Source: Filomicrobium sp.
GTDB taxonomy: Bacteria > Pseudomonadota > Alphaproteobacteria > Rhizobiales > Hyphomicrobiaceae
Direction of reading: 5' to 3'
Assembly: GCA_029287535.1 (NCBI GenBank)
Contig: JARFQY010000337.1
Coordinates: forward strand, 1-57,211
DNA: 57,211 nt
Shown: one piece after another, positions 1 to 8,123 of the stretch
Position numbering within the stretch: position 1 is the stretch's first letter
Layout: every line of letters starts with the position of its first letter
The notes under the pieces: model-generated
Seen by the model: only the letters and a program-made list of their open reading frames with translations
The model's database searches: none
What the model was told of the DNA's origin: nothing
Position numbers and translations under genes: made by a program

Positions 1-186
1 TTTTTCGGAAACCGGCGCGGAGCCATCGATATCAGCATGCAACGGGCGAAAGCCACATGCGCCGAGCAACGGAGTGACCATCAGGAGTACAGCGAGAACC
101 GCGAGCGGGCCAACAGAAGTCCGACAGCGGTTTGATGAAAACCGTCTGACCGCAGCTGTGTCCCGATGAGTGTCAAACGACGACAT
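1..186 (-). CDS. lptE: LPS-assembly lipoprotein LptE (N-terminal part, cut by window edge)
   Basis: Reading down from 186 gives an open frame through base 1 that is not closed in the window, so only 62 N-terminal residues are visible. It begins with a short cytoplasmic stretch, then a hydrophobic segment ending in a lipobox (LLGAC) followed by GFRPLH, the typical mature N-terminus of LptE/RlpB. LptE is the outer-membrane lipoprotein that plugs LptD and helps insert lipopolysaccharide. The ATG at 184-186 overlaps the leuS stop by 14 bases, so the two are translationally linked; leuS-lptE is a common proteobacterial order. Identification rests on the lipobox context and gene order only, as the conserved core is outside the window. 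Confidence 0.75.
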   Translation of the reverse strand, partial: MSSFDTHRDTAAVRRFSSNRCRTSVGPLAVLAVLLMVTPLLGACGFRPLHADIDGSAPVSEK

Positions 187-2800
187 TCACAATCCTCTGC
201 GGGACAACTATGACCTTTTTGGGCTGCCGTCCCTCCAATGCGCGTGTCACCGAATCCAAAGTCATGGCCGCCGCCTCGATATCCTCTTTCGATGCATTAC
301 GGCTGATTTTGATCTCGTCACGACGCTTACCGTTCACCTGTACGGCAATGGTGATCTCATCGTCAACGAGCAACGCCGGTTCGGCCGCCGGCCAGGGTTG
401 ATTGGTGAGAAGGGTGTTGTAACCGAGCCGCGACCAGCATTCTTCGGCAAGGTGCGGCATCATCGGCGCTATCATCTGAACAGTGTACTCGGCGGCCTCG
501 CGGAGGGCCCAATCATGGCCTTTTGCGGACTTTTGGACCGCTGAGCCGAGGATGTTGGCCAGCTCGTAAAGCGCGGCGACGGCGACATTGAAACGAAGAC
601 CCTCGATGTTTCGTCCGACGTTGTGGAGAGTTTTGTGGACAGCCCGCCGCAGTTCCATTGCCTCGGGGCCGAATTCTTCCGGTTTCGGGGTATCCGGAGG
701 GGCCGCCTTTTCGGCCATTTCGTTGATCAATCGCCAAATGCGTTGAACGTAACGGCGTGCGCCTTCCACGCCGACGTCGGTATAAATCACATCGCGTTCG
801 GGAGGGCTGTCGGAAAGCACGAACCAGCGGGCGGTGTCGGCGCCGTAATTGTCGATAAAGGCATCGAGGTCGATGACGTTCTTTTTCGACTTCGACATCT
901 TTTCGATGGGGCCAATGCTGACTGCTTCTCCCGTCGCGGCGTCGCGGGCGGTTCTTGCCTGGCCTTCGCCATCAATGACAACGGCTTCGGGGGGAAGCCA
1001 GGACCCATCCTCTGCCTTGTAAGTTTCGTGGGTCACCATGCCTTGGGTAAACAGCGCGGCGAAAGGCTCGCGCAGGTTGGCACCGCCAGCGGGGGCATGA
1101 CCGGCGTCCGTCATGGCGCGGAAAAAGAATCGCGAATACAGCAGGTGCAGGATGGCGTGCTCGACGCCGCCTATGTACTGATCGACTGGCAACCAATAGG
1201 AGGCAGCCTCACCATCAACGGGCGTTGAGGCGTGAGGTGCGGTGAAGCGGACGAAGTACCAGGAAGAGTCGACGAACGTATCCATGGTATCGGTTTCGCG
1301 GCGGGCGGGCCGGCCGCATTTCGGGCAATCGACCTTGCTCCACGTCGGGTGGCGCTCCAGCGGATTGCCCGGCTCATCAAAGGTTGCGTCCTCGGGTAGT
1401 TCGACGGGCAGTTGCTCGCTGGGAACAGGGACAACACCACAAGCTTCGCAATGGATAATGGGTATCGGACAGCCCCAATAGCGCTGCCTCGAGATGCCCC
1501 AGTCCCGTAGCCGGTAGTTGATTTTCCGAGTTGCTGCCGGCTTGCCGAGCAGAACTTCTTTTTCCAGGCGCGACACGGCCTCCTCGAAGGCGGCCTGCGT
1601 TTCGAGGCCATCCAGGAAGCGGGAGTTTATCATGGTGCCATCGCCGTCGACCGCCGTGCCGCTGATCTCAAACGAGGACGCGTCTTCGCCAGGTGGCAAA
1701 ATGACGGGAGCGACGGGAAGGTCGTAGGCGCGCGCGAAATCGAGATCGCGCTGGTCACCGGAAGGGCAGCCGAAGATTGCGCCGGTGCCGTAATCCATGA
1801 GCACGAAATTCGCGACCCAGACCGGCAGAAGCCAGTCGGGATCGAATGGATGACGCACGCGTATGCCGGTGTCGACGCCCTTCTTTTCGGCGCTCTCAAG
1901 GTCAGCGACTGACGTGCCGAGGCGCCGGCATTCCTCACAGAACTCCGCGAGGTTCGGATCTTTCAGGGCAGCGGCTTTGGCGATCGGGTGGTCGGGAGCG
2001 ATCGCCAGGAAAGAGGCACCGAACAAGGTGTCGGGACGGGTCGTGAAGACCTCGACCTCTTTGATGCCTTCGGGTGCTGTTTGTTCATCCAGGGCCCAGC
2101 GAATGGTGGCACCCTCGGAACGGCCGATCCAATTGGCCTGCATCAGCCGGACCTTCTCGGGCCACTGATCAAGGGTGTCCAGGGCTTCGAGCAGTTCCTC
2201 GGCGTAGTGCGTGATGCGGAAGAACCACTGCGTGAGTTCACGCTGCTCGACAAGTGCGCCAGAGCGCCAACCGCGACCGTCGATGACCTGCTCATTCGCG
2301 AGAACGGTATTATCGACGGGGTCCCAATTCACCTTTGATGACTTGCGGTAAACGAGGTCCTTGGAGAGCAGGTCCAGGAACAGCTGTTGTTGGTGTTGGT
2401 AGTAGTCCACATCGCAAGTGGCGAACTCGCGGGACCAGTCGATTGCGAAGCCCATTGACTTGAGCTGTTCGCGCATGGCCGCAATGTTGTCGCGGGTCCA
2501 TTGGCCCGGATGAATCTTGCGTTCCATCGCCGCGTTTTCGGCCGGCATGCCGAACGCATCCCATCCCATGGGGTGCAGAACGTTGAAGCCCTTGGCGCGC
2601 TTATAGCGGGCCAGGACGTCGCCCATCGTATAGTTGCGGGAATGGCCGACGTGGATGCGGCCGGAAGGATACGGGAACATCTCCAGGATGTAGCTCTTGG
2701 GGCGCGAGGGATCGGCCTCGGCGGTGAAGGCGTCGGCGTCCTGCCAAGCTTTTTGCCAGTGTTTCTCGCGCTCCGGGGCGTTATAGCGTTCTATTGCCAT
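173..2800 (-). CDS. leuS: Leucyl-tRNA synthetase
   Basis: Class I aminoacyl-tRNA synthetase charging tRNA-Leu in the cytoplasm. The protein is about 875 residues, the normal bacterial length. It shows the HIGH-type signature [11 protein letters not shown] near residues 43-53, the CP1 editing insert in the middle, and the KMSKS motif (EKMSKSKKN) near residue 630, followed by the anticodon-binding and C-terminal domains ending in VNVVV. A TTG at 2836 would add 12 residues, but the ATG at 2800 ([10 protein letters not shown]) matches the usual family start and is preferred. It is cotranscribed with lptE, whose start lies inside the 3' end of leuS. Confidence 0.97.
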   Translation of the reverse strand: MAIERYNAPEREKHWQKAWQDADAFTAEADPSRPKSYILEMFPYPSGRIHVGHSRNYTMGDVLARYKRAKGFNVLHPMGWDAFGMPAENAAMERKIHPGQWTRDNIAAMREQLKSMGFAIDWSREFATCDVDYYQHQQQLFLDLLSKDLVYRKSSKVNWDPVDNTVLANEQVIDGRGWRSGALVEQRELTQWFFRITHYAEELLEALDTLDQWPEKVRLMQANWIGRSEGATIRWALDEQTAPEGIKEVEVFTTRPDTLFGASFLAIAPDHPIAKAAALKDPNLAEFCEECRRLGTSVADLESAEKKGVDTGIRVRHPFDPDWLLPVWVANFVLMDYGTGAIFGCPSGDQRDLDFARAYDLPVAPVILPPGEDASSFEISGTAVDGDGTMINSRFLDGLETQAAFEEAVSRLEKEVLLGKPAATRKINYRLRDWGISRQRYWGCPIPIIHCEACGVVPVPSEQLPVELPEDATFDEPGNPLERHPTWSKVDCPKCGRPARRETDTMDTFVDSSWYFVRFTAPHASTPVDGEAASYWLPVDQYIGGVEHAILHLLYSRFFFRAMTDAGHAPAGGANLREPFAALFTQGMVTHETYKAEDGSWLPPEAVVIDGEGQARTARDAATGEAVSIGPIEKMSKSKKNVIDLDAFIDNYGADTARWFVLSDSPPERDVIYTDVGVEGARRYVQRIWRLINEMAEKAAPPDTPKPEEFGPEAMELRRAVHKTLHNVGRNIEGLRFNVAVAALYELANILGSAVQKSAKGHDWALREAAEYTVQMIAPMMPHLAEECWSRLGYNTLLTNQPWPAAEPALLVDDEITIAVQVNGKRRDEIKISRNASKEDIEAAAMTLDSVTRALEGRQPKKVIVVPQRIVNVVV

Positions 2801-2932
2801 GTTCTTCGGCCGGTTCCCGTTGGACTCTCGGCTCAACTTGCGCCGAGCGAGTGGTGGATTAATTGGGACGGGAGATGACCTGAAAGCCCACGGGGGGTCA
2901 AGCGAGGCGTGGATTAGGGAACACGGTCTTTG

Positions 2933-3331
2933 TCAGCCGCGATCGAGGAGCTGTTGGAGCGCCTGCTTCATATTGGCGACATCGCCCCGAATCCGGTCCA
3001 GGACGCCGAGTCGGCTATCCAAGAGGTCAAAGCGGATGCCGATGCCCTCGAAGCGTGCGCCAAAGCCTTCGATGTGGAGCTCCATCGTATCAATGCGTTC
3101 GTCCTGGTCGGCCAAACGACGGGCGACGTCACTGCGTAGATCGCCAATGTCGCAGACTGCGCCTGCCAGCTTATTGTCCATGACACCGAGCTTTCCGGCT
3201 ACTTCTCGCCGGGCGCTGGCAATTGTCTCCCGCCAGAGGTTCTTGGTTTGCGGCACTTCCGCCAGCGACTCCTCGACTTGCGCCATGCGTCTCTCAAGTT
3301 CCGAAACGCGGTTGTCAAGAGTGCTGCTCAT
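2933..3331 (-). CDS. Small coiled-coil protein of unknown function
   Basis: A 132-residue soluble protein dominated by heptad-like charged and leucine-rich repeats (for example RVSELERRMAQVEESL near the N-terminus), with no signal peptide or enzymatic motif. The ATG at 3331 is preceded by a very strong ribosome site (GGGGGAGGAA), so it is very likely translated. A coiled coil probably covers most of the chain. It lies between leuS (same strand) and yggS (divergent) and shares a short intergenic promoter region with yggS. I do not recognise the family; a scaffold or adaptor role would be a guess from the coiled coil alone. Confidence 0.75.
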   Translation of the reverse strand: MSSTLDNRVSELERRMAQVEESLAEVPQTKNLWRETIASARREVAGKLGVMDNKLAGAVCDIGDLRSDVARRLADQDERIDTMELHIEGFGARFEGIGIRFDLLDSRLGVLDRIRGDVANMKQALQQLLDRG

Positions 3332-3449
3332 AGTGTTCCTCCCCCGTGCTACTGAGTATATACCCACCGGCCGTCAGCCGAGGGCGACAACCGGACCAAA
3401 CACTTTGTACGCGAATTGTTCTGTTACGCAATATCAGGAGGGGAACAAA

Positions 3450-4118
3450 TTGAGCGATGATGCGGCGCGCCGATTGAGTGAGACGATGAAGCGGATCGCG
3501 GCAGCCGCAAAGAGGGTTGGGCGGGACCCTGAACAGGTTAACTTGATCGCGGTATCGAAGACGTTCGACGCTGACGCCATCCGGCCGGTGCTGGCGGCGG
3601 AACATCGGCACTTCGGTGAGAACCGGGTGCAAGAGGCGCAACGAAAGTGGCCGGACCTCAAAGCGGAGTATCCGGACCTTACGTTGCACCTGATCGGGCC
3701 GCTGCAATCCAACAAGGCGCGTGAGGCGGTGGCTCTGTTCGACGCCATTCACACGGTCGATCGGCCGAAGATCGCGCGGGCGCTTGCCGCTGAGATGGAT
3801 AAGCAGGGGCGTCGGCCGCAGCTTTTCATTCAAGTGAACACCGGGGAAGAGACGCAGAAGGCGGGGGTTCTGGCCGCGGATGTCGGCGAACTTCTGACGC
3901 TGTGCCGGGACGAGTTGGGGCTGGAGATCGCCGGACTGATGTGCATTCCACCCATGGACGAAGAGCCGGCTATCCACTTCGCGTTTCTGGGAAAGCTCGC
4001 CGGGGAGCTGGGTCTCACGGGCCTGAGCATGGGTATGTCGGGGGATTTCGAGACGGCGGTGGAGCTGGGCGCGACACATGTCCGTGTCGGCTCAGCGATT
4101 TTCGGGGCGCGGGGATAG
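3450..4118 (+). CDS. YggS/PROSC family pyridoxal-phosphate homeostasis protein
   Basis: A PLP-binding protein (222 residues) of the alanine-racemase-like barrel fold that controls free pyridoxal phosphate and amino-acid balance. The PLP lysine sits in LIAVSKTF (about residue 37). Other family blocks are HFGENRVQEA, HLIGPLQSNK and SMGMSGDFE...GATHVRVGSAIFG. The start is a TTG at 3450 placed 6-8 bases after AGGAGGGG; the frame is open further upstream, but no better start is visible and this one gives the family length. In rhizobia yggS commonly lies next to leuS, as here. Confidence 0.95.
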   Translation: MSDDAARRLSETMKRIAAAAKRVGRDPEQVNLIAVSKTFDADAIRPVLAAEHRHFGENRVQEAQRKWPDLKAEYPDLTLHLIGPLQSNKAREAVALFDAIHTVDRPKIARALAAEMDKQGRRPQLFIQVNTGEETQKAGVLAADVGELLTLCRDELGLEIAGLMCIPPMDEEPAIHFAFLGKLAGELGLTGLSMGMSGDFETAVELGATHVRVGSAIFGARG

Positions 4119-4230
4119 GCGGCAAGAGTGTTTCACAACAGCGGTTATTCGTAAGCTGTTGGTAAAATGTTAACGTTTGAGAAGTGATTCGCGTTTGTGC
4201 GGGCGTCCGAGACGATGATTGGAAGCAAGC

Positions 4231-5145
4231 ATGGCAACAAGCGCGACTCTGGCGGAAGCAAACGCCGCCGCAAGTGATGCCGCGCGTGAGGCGCGGGCCG
4301 ACGTGTTGCAGCGGACGCGTGGCAAGGACAAGACCGAGGACGGTGACAAGCCGGTCTCACGGCGCACGGTGCGCGCCTCCACTTCCAACGAGGAGTGGCA
4401 CAAGTTCGTCGTCGATGTCTGGCTGACGGACCTCAACCCCACGGAATTCGGTGTCTACAAGCGGTCGCGTAACCGGGCGAGGTCACGGCAGTTTTCCTCC
4501 GACATGGATATTTACGCGGAGGTTATCGAGAACGGCCAGCGCACGGGTTTGATCGGTTTCCGCAAGGCACCTTGGAAAGAAAACACCGGCATGAACCGCC
4601 GGCTGATCTTCAAGCTGTTTACAAAAAGCCTGGGCTGGCGTGCGACGATGGATCTGATGATCGGGCGCAGCTTGCAGTTGACCATGGGCGCGCGCGGTCT
4701 TCCGGTGACGGCGTACTCGATCAATACCGATGATGATGATTTCATCATCTATATGGAACGCTCGGCCTTTAAGTGGCCGCTGATGCCGGAGCACTTTTCA
4801 TTCTTTTTGATGCGCGACGGGAAGCCGGAGTACTTCCGCTTGCAGAGGGCGTTCATCAACATCGGCGGCGACTACACGCTTTATGACCAACACGACAACA
4901 AGATCGGCTACATCGACGGGAAAATCTATTCGATCGCCGGCAAGTGGAAATGTGCGCTCAAAGCGGAACACGCCGACAAGAAGCTTCTGACGACGCTGAA
5001 GCTGTTCTCGGGCATGATTATCTTCAACCGGAGCGCGCGCTGGCATCTTTGGCGGCTGTGGAAGGAAGTCATCGCCGGTGAGCTCGAGCCGAAGCTAGAG
5101 CACCAGGAGTCGGACCTGTACAAAAATCCACGCCGGATGCGTTAG
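4231..5145 (+). CDS. Uncharacterised conserved protein, possible LURP-one/tubby-like beta barrel
   Basis: A 304-residue protein with no signal peptide. The first 60 residues are Ala/Arg/Lys-rich and look disordered; the rest is a globular, aromatic-rich domain. Around residues 180-260 there are repeated short strands of the type YTLYDQHDNKIGYIDGK and YSIAGKWKCAL, which remind me of the LURP-one/tubby C-terminal barrel; this is an impression, not a match I could verify. The C-terminus is basic. The ATG at 4231 follows GGAAG at a good distance. The gene is monocistronic, followed by a strong terminator at 5180. Confidence 0.8.
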   Translation: MATSATLAEANAAASDAAREARADVLQRTRGKDKTEDGDKPVSRRTVRASTSNEEWHKFVVDVWLTDLNPTEFGVYKRSRNRARSRQFSSDMDIYAEVIENGQRTGLIGFRKAPWKENTGMNRRLIFKLFTKSLGWRATMDLMIGRSLQLTMGARGLPVTAYSINTDDDDFIIYMERSAFKWPLMPEHFSFFLMRDGKPEYFRLQRAFINIGGDYTLYDQHDNKIGYIDGKIYSIAGKWKCALKAEHADKKLLTTLKLFSGMIIFNRSARWHLWRLWKEVIAGELEPKLEHQESDLYKNPRRMR

Positions 5146-5179
5146 GGGCCATTCCTCTTCGCCTCTTCTCCCAACATCA

Positions 5180-5216
5180 AATGCCTGGATTGCTTGCAAT
5201 CCAGGCATTGTTTCTG
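5180..5216 (+). terminator. Rho-independent terminator after the unknown 4.2-5.1 kb gene
   Basis: A perfect 14-base inverted repeat (AATGCCTGGATTGC / GCAATCCAGGCATT, 5180-5193 and 5196-5209) with a two-base centre, followed by a short T-rich stretch (GTTTCT). It lies 35 bases after the stop codon and separates that gene from amt. Confidence 0.85.
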
Positions 5217-5317
5217 GGCACATTGCCTATTTGATGGGCGCGATCTGGCAGCCGCCGGATTTTGGGCGACTCAAATTTCATCAGACTCTTCATGCGTTTG
5301 AGCCCTCGCCTATGGGG

Positions 5318-5333
5318 TGGCACATTTCTTGAT
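5318..5333 (+). promoter_or_regulatory. Sigma-54-type promoter of the amt gene
   Basis: TGGCAC-N5-TTGAT fits the -24/-12 layout of RpoN promoters; the -24 GG is perfect, while the -12 element reads TTGA instead of TTGC. It lies about 78 bases before the amt ATG, in the only non-coding gap of this gene. Established knowledge: alphaproteobacterial amt genes are commonly NtrC/RpoN controlled. I do not see a convincing NtrC palindrome upstream. Confidence 0.5.
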
Positions 5334-5410
5334 CATCTGCCCTCCCACCGAGCAAGCCGATTGATTGTTCGGCATCTGTCTAAATAACAAGCAACAACTT
5401 GGGGAGCGGC

Positions 5411-6646
5411 ATGGATCAGCTGCAAAACGGCGCGGACGTCTTCTTTCTTTTGATGGGGGCGATCCTCGTCTTCGCGATGCACGGCGGATTTGCATTCCTC
5501 GAGGTCGGAACTGTCAGACATAAGAACCAGGTCAATGCACTGGTCAAGATTCTGGTCGATTTCGCGATCTCGACGGTGACGTACTTCTTTATTGGGTATT
5601 GGGTCGCCTACGGCGTGACGTTCCTGGTTAGCGCCGCAGCATTGACCGGCGCGGCTGGCGGAGAAACGTTCGGGCCGCAGGGTATTTCGCTCGTAAAGTT
5701 CTTCTTCCTATGCACGTTCGCGGCGGCGATCCCGGCGATTGTGTCGGGTGGGATCGCTGAGCGGGCACGGTTCTGGCCGCAGTGTCTGGCGACAGCTCTG
5801 ATTGTCGGCATTGGTTATCCATTGATCGAAGGAACTGTGTGGAACGGCAATTTCGGGCTCCAGGCCGGGCTCTTCAACGGGATGTTCGGCGCGGACTTCC
5901 ACGACTTCGCAGGTTCGGTCGTGGTGCATGCGTTTGGCGGCTGGGTTGCGCTGGGTGCCGTCATCAAACTTGGCGCGCGCGCAGGACGCTATGACAAGAG
6001 CGCGACGCAAGGCATCCCGCCATCATCGATCCCTTGGCTGGCAATGGGCTCGTGGATGCTTTGCATCGGCTGGTTCGGCTTCAATGTGATGAGCGCGCAG
6101 AGTCTGTCGGGGGTTTCGGGCCTGGTGGCGATGAACTCCTTGCTGGCGATGGCAGGCGGAATCCTGGCGGCACTGGTCGCCGGCAAGAACGACCCGGGCT
6201 TCGTCCACAACGGCGCGCTTGCCGGACTCGTCGCGGTCTGCGCGGGATCCGACGTGATGCATCCGGTGGGCTCGCTGGTGACCGGAGCGGTTGCCGGGGT
6301 GATCTTCGTGCAGTTCTTCCAGTTGGCGCAAAACGTTTGGAAAATCGACGACGTTCTTGGCGTCTGGCCGCTTCATGGCCTGTGCGGTCTGTGGGGCGGC
6401 ATCGCTTGCGGGATTTTCGGGACCGAAGCGTTGGGCGGTTTAGGCGGCGTTTCGCTTGGCAGCCAGATTGTCGGATCGGTTCTGGGGTCGGCTTATGGGC
6501 TGGGCGCCGGGCTGGTGATCTACACCATCGTCGATATGGCACTCGGGTTCCGCATGAGCGATGAAGCGCAGCGGCGCGGCGCGGACTTGGAGTTCCACAA
6601 GATCTCGGCCAATCCAGAAGAAGACGTCAGGATGGGTCGGGTGTAA
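5411..6646 (+). CDS. amt: Ammonium transporter, Amt family
   Basis: An inner-membrane ammonium channel of 411 residues with about eleven hydrophobic helices. The family signature DFAGSVVVHAFGGW is near residues 160-175 and the conserved HxxCGLWG-type block (PLHGLCGLWGGIACG) is in the C-terminal half. The N-terminus (MDQLQNGADVFFLLMGAILVF) has no cleavable signal, as in the non-enteric Amt group. The ATG at 5411 is preceded by GGGGAG. No glnK is attached, unlike the usual glnK-amtB pair. Transcription probably depends on the sigma-54-like site at 5318 and ends at the terminator at 6684. Confidence 0.95.
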   Translation: MDQLQNGADVFFLLMGAILVFAMHGGFAFLEVGTVRHKNQVNALVKILVDFAISTVTYFFIGYWVAYGVTFLVSAAALTGAAGGETFGPQGISLVKFFFLCTFAAAIPAIVSGGIAERARFWPQCLATALIVGIGYPLIEGTVWNGNFGLQAGLFNGMFGADFHDFAGSVVVHAFGGWVALGAVIKLGARAGRYDKSATQGIPPSSIPWLAMGSWMLCIGWFGFNVMSAQSLSGVSGLVAMNSLLAMAGGILAALVAGKNDPGFVHNGALAGLVAVCAGSDVMHPVGSLVTGAVAGVIFVQFFQLAQNVWKIDDVLGVWPLHGLCGLWGGIACGIFGTEALGGLGGVSLGSQIVGSVLGSAYGLGAGLVIYTIVDMALGFRMSDEAQRRGADLEFHKISANPEEDVRMGRV

Positions 6647-6683
6647 AGCGGGGACGGCCATGGTTTGAACCAGGCCGGGAAGA

Positions 6684-6709
6684 GGGGTGGGCTTTTGCCC
6701 GCCCCTTTT
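6684..6709 (+). terminator. Rho-independent terminator of amt
   Basis: GGGGTGGGC and GCCCGCCCC (6684-6692 and 6697-6705) form a 9-pair stem with one G-U pair and a TTTT loop, followed directly by TTTTC. It is about 40 bases after the amt stop. Confidence 0.85.
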
Positions 6710-6885
6710 CATGACTGTCTCCGGCAATTTGCGGACGCCTTGCTAAGATCGCCGTATACCACAGGGTACGACTGGGCCTTGGGTCCCATCTCCAGGGAGT
6801 GACTCACGCTTCGGACGGAAGGCTGCCGCTTCCCTCTCGAGCGGACGCACCCGAGGCGGACCCGGATCAAACGGAGGCATTCTTG

Positions 6886-8106
6886 GTGACGCGACAAACC
6901 GGCCTTGGCCGACTTGCAGCGGGCGATGTCCCTTATCCCTTCAGCCGCACGCGGGAGCTTCTGGCGCCACACGCTGCTGGGCTAGAGCCGGTGATCGACC
7001 TCACTTTGGGCGAGCCACGCGAGACGATGCCGGGGTTTGTCGCCGAGAAGATCAAGGAGGCGGAGGCGCTCTTCAAAAAATACCCGCCGATCAACGGTTA
7101 TCCGGAGCTGCGCGGCGCAATCGCGTCCTGGATCCAGCGGCGATACGGCGTTGCGATCGATGCCGAAGGCGAGATTCTGCCGAGCAACGGCTCCCGAGAA
7201 GGGCTCTTCTTCGCCGCCCTGTTGGCGGTCGGGCGAAAACCAATGGTGGCCGGAAAGCAGCCGGCGATCTTGATGTGCAATCCGTACTACGCAGCTTACA
7301 TCGGTGCGGCGCTGGCCACCAATGCAGAGCCCGTCTATCTCAACGCGACTGCTACGACCGGTTATCTTCCCGACCTTGAAAAACTGGCCGCGGATGAGGA
7401 GCTGCTCGGGCGGACAGCGGCGTTGTACCTGTGCTCGCCGGCAAATCCGCAAGGCACGGCAGCTTCAGCGGACTACACGGCGCGTGCTCTGGAACTCGCG
7501 CGACAGCATGACTTCATGCTGTTCTTCGATGAGTGCTACTCGGAGATATACAACGCTGCACCTCCGGTGGGCGGTCTGGAGGTGGCGGCGGCGACCGAAC
7601 GGCGGTTCGACAACCTCATTGTGTTCAACTCTTTGTCGAAGCGTTCAAACGTCCCGGGGCTCAGATCCGGCTTCACAGCAGGTGATGGAGCCTTTCTCAA
7701 GAGGTTGACAGGTATACGCAACCTTATTGGACCACAGATGCCGGGCCCAACGCAGATGGCGTCCGCCGCGATCTGGTCGGAAGAACAGCACGTGCAAGCT
7801 AACCGTCTGGCTTATCGAAGAAAATTTGATGTGTGCGATACCGTTCTGGGCGACCGGTTCGGCTATAGGCGGCCCGACGGAGGATTCTTTGTTTGGCTCG
7901 ATGTGGCTCATTTCGGTGGGGGCGTCGACACTACGGTAACCCTATGGAAACGCGCAGGTGTCAAAGTACTGCCTGGTGCATTCTTGGCCCAAAAGGATCG
8001 CTTCGGCGAAAACCCTGGGGAAGACTTCATCCGGTTGGCGCTGGTGGCGGAGTGTGAAGCCATCGAGGAAGCGTTGCAGCGGATCAGGTCCGTCCTCGAG
8101 AAGTAA
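6886..8106 (+). CDS. dapC: Class I PLP aminotransferase, DapC-like (succinyldiaminopimelate transaminase)
   Basis: A fold-type I aminotransferase of about 406 residues. Conserved blocks are IDLTLGEPRETMPGF, YPPINGYPELRGAIASW, CSPANPQGT, FFDECYSEIY and the Schiff-base lysine in NSLSKRSNVPGLRSGF (about residue 252). This combination resembles the DapC group that makes N-succinyl-LL-diaminopimelate in the lysine/peptidoglycan route; substrate specificity is inferred from family resemblance. The frame is open to a GTG at 6799, but the GTG at 6886 has an upstream CGGAGG and a start more typical of the family. It is 17 bases before the ftsK-like gene and probably cotranscribed with it. Confidence 0.8.
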   Translation: MTRQTGLGRLAAGDVPYPFSRTRELLAPHAAGLEPVIDLTLGEPRETMPGFVAEKIKEAEALFKKYPPINGYPELRGAIASWIQRRYGVAIDAEGEILPSNGSREGLFFAALLAVGRKPMVAGKQPAILMCNPYYAAYIGAALATNAEPVYLNATATTGYLPDLEKLAADEELLGRTAALYLCSPANPQGTAASADYTARALELARQHDFMLFFDECYSEIYNAAPPVGGLEVAAATERRFDNLIVFNSLSKRSNVPGLRSGFTAGDGAFLKRLTGIRNLIGPQMPGPTQMASAAIWSEEQHVQANRLAYRRKFDVCDTVLGDRFGYRRPDGGFFVWLDVAHFGGGVDTTVTLWKRAGVKVLPGAFLAQKDRFGENPGEDFIRLALVAECEAIEEALQRIRSVLEK

Positions 8107-8123
8107 TTGACTGTAACGCGTTC

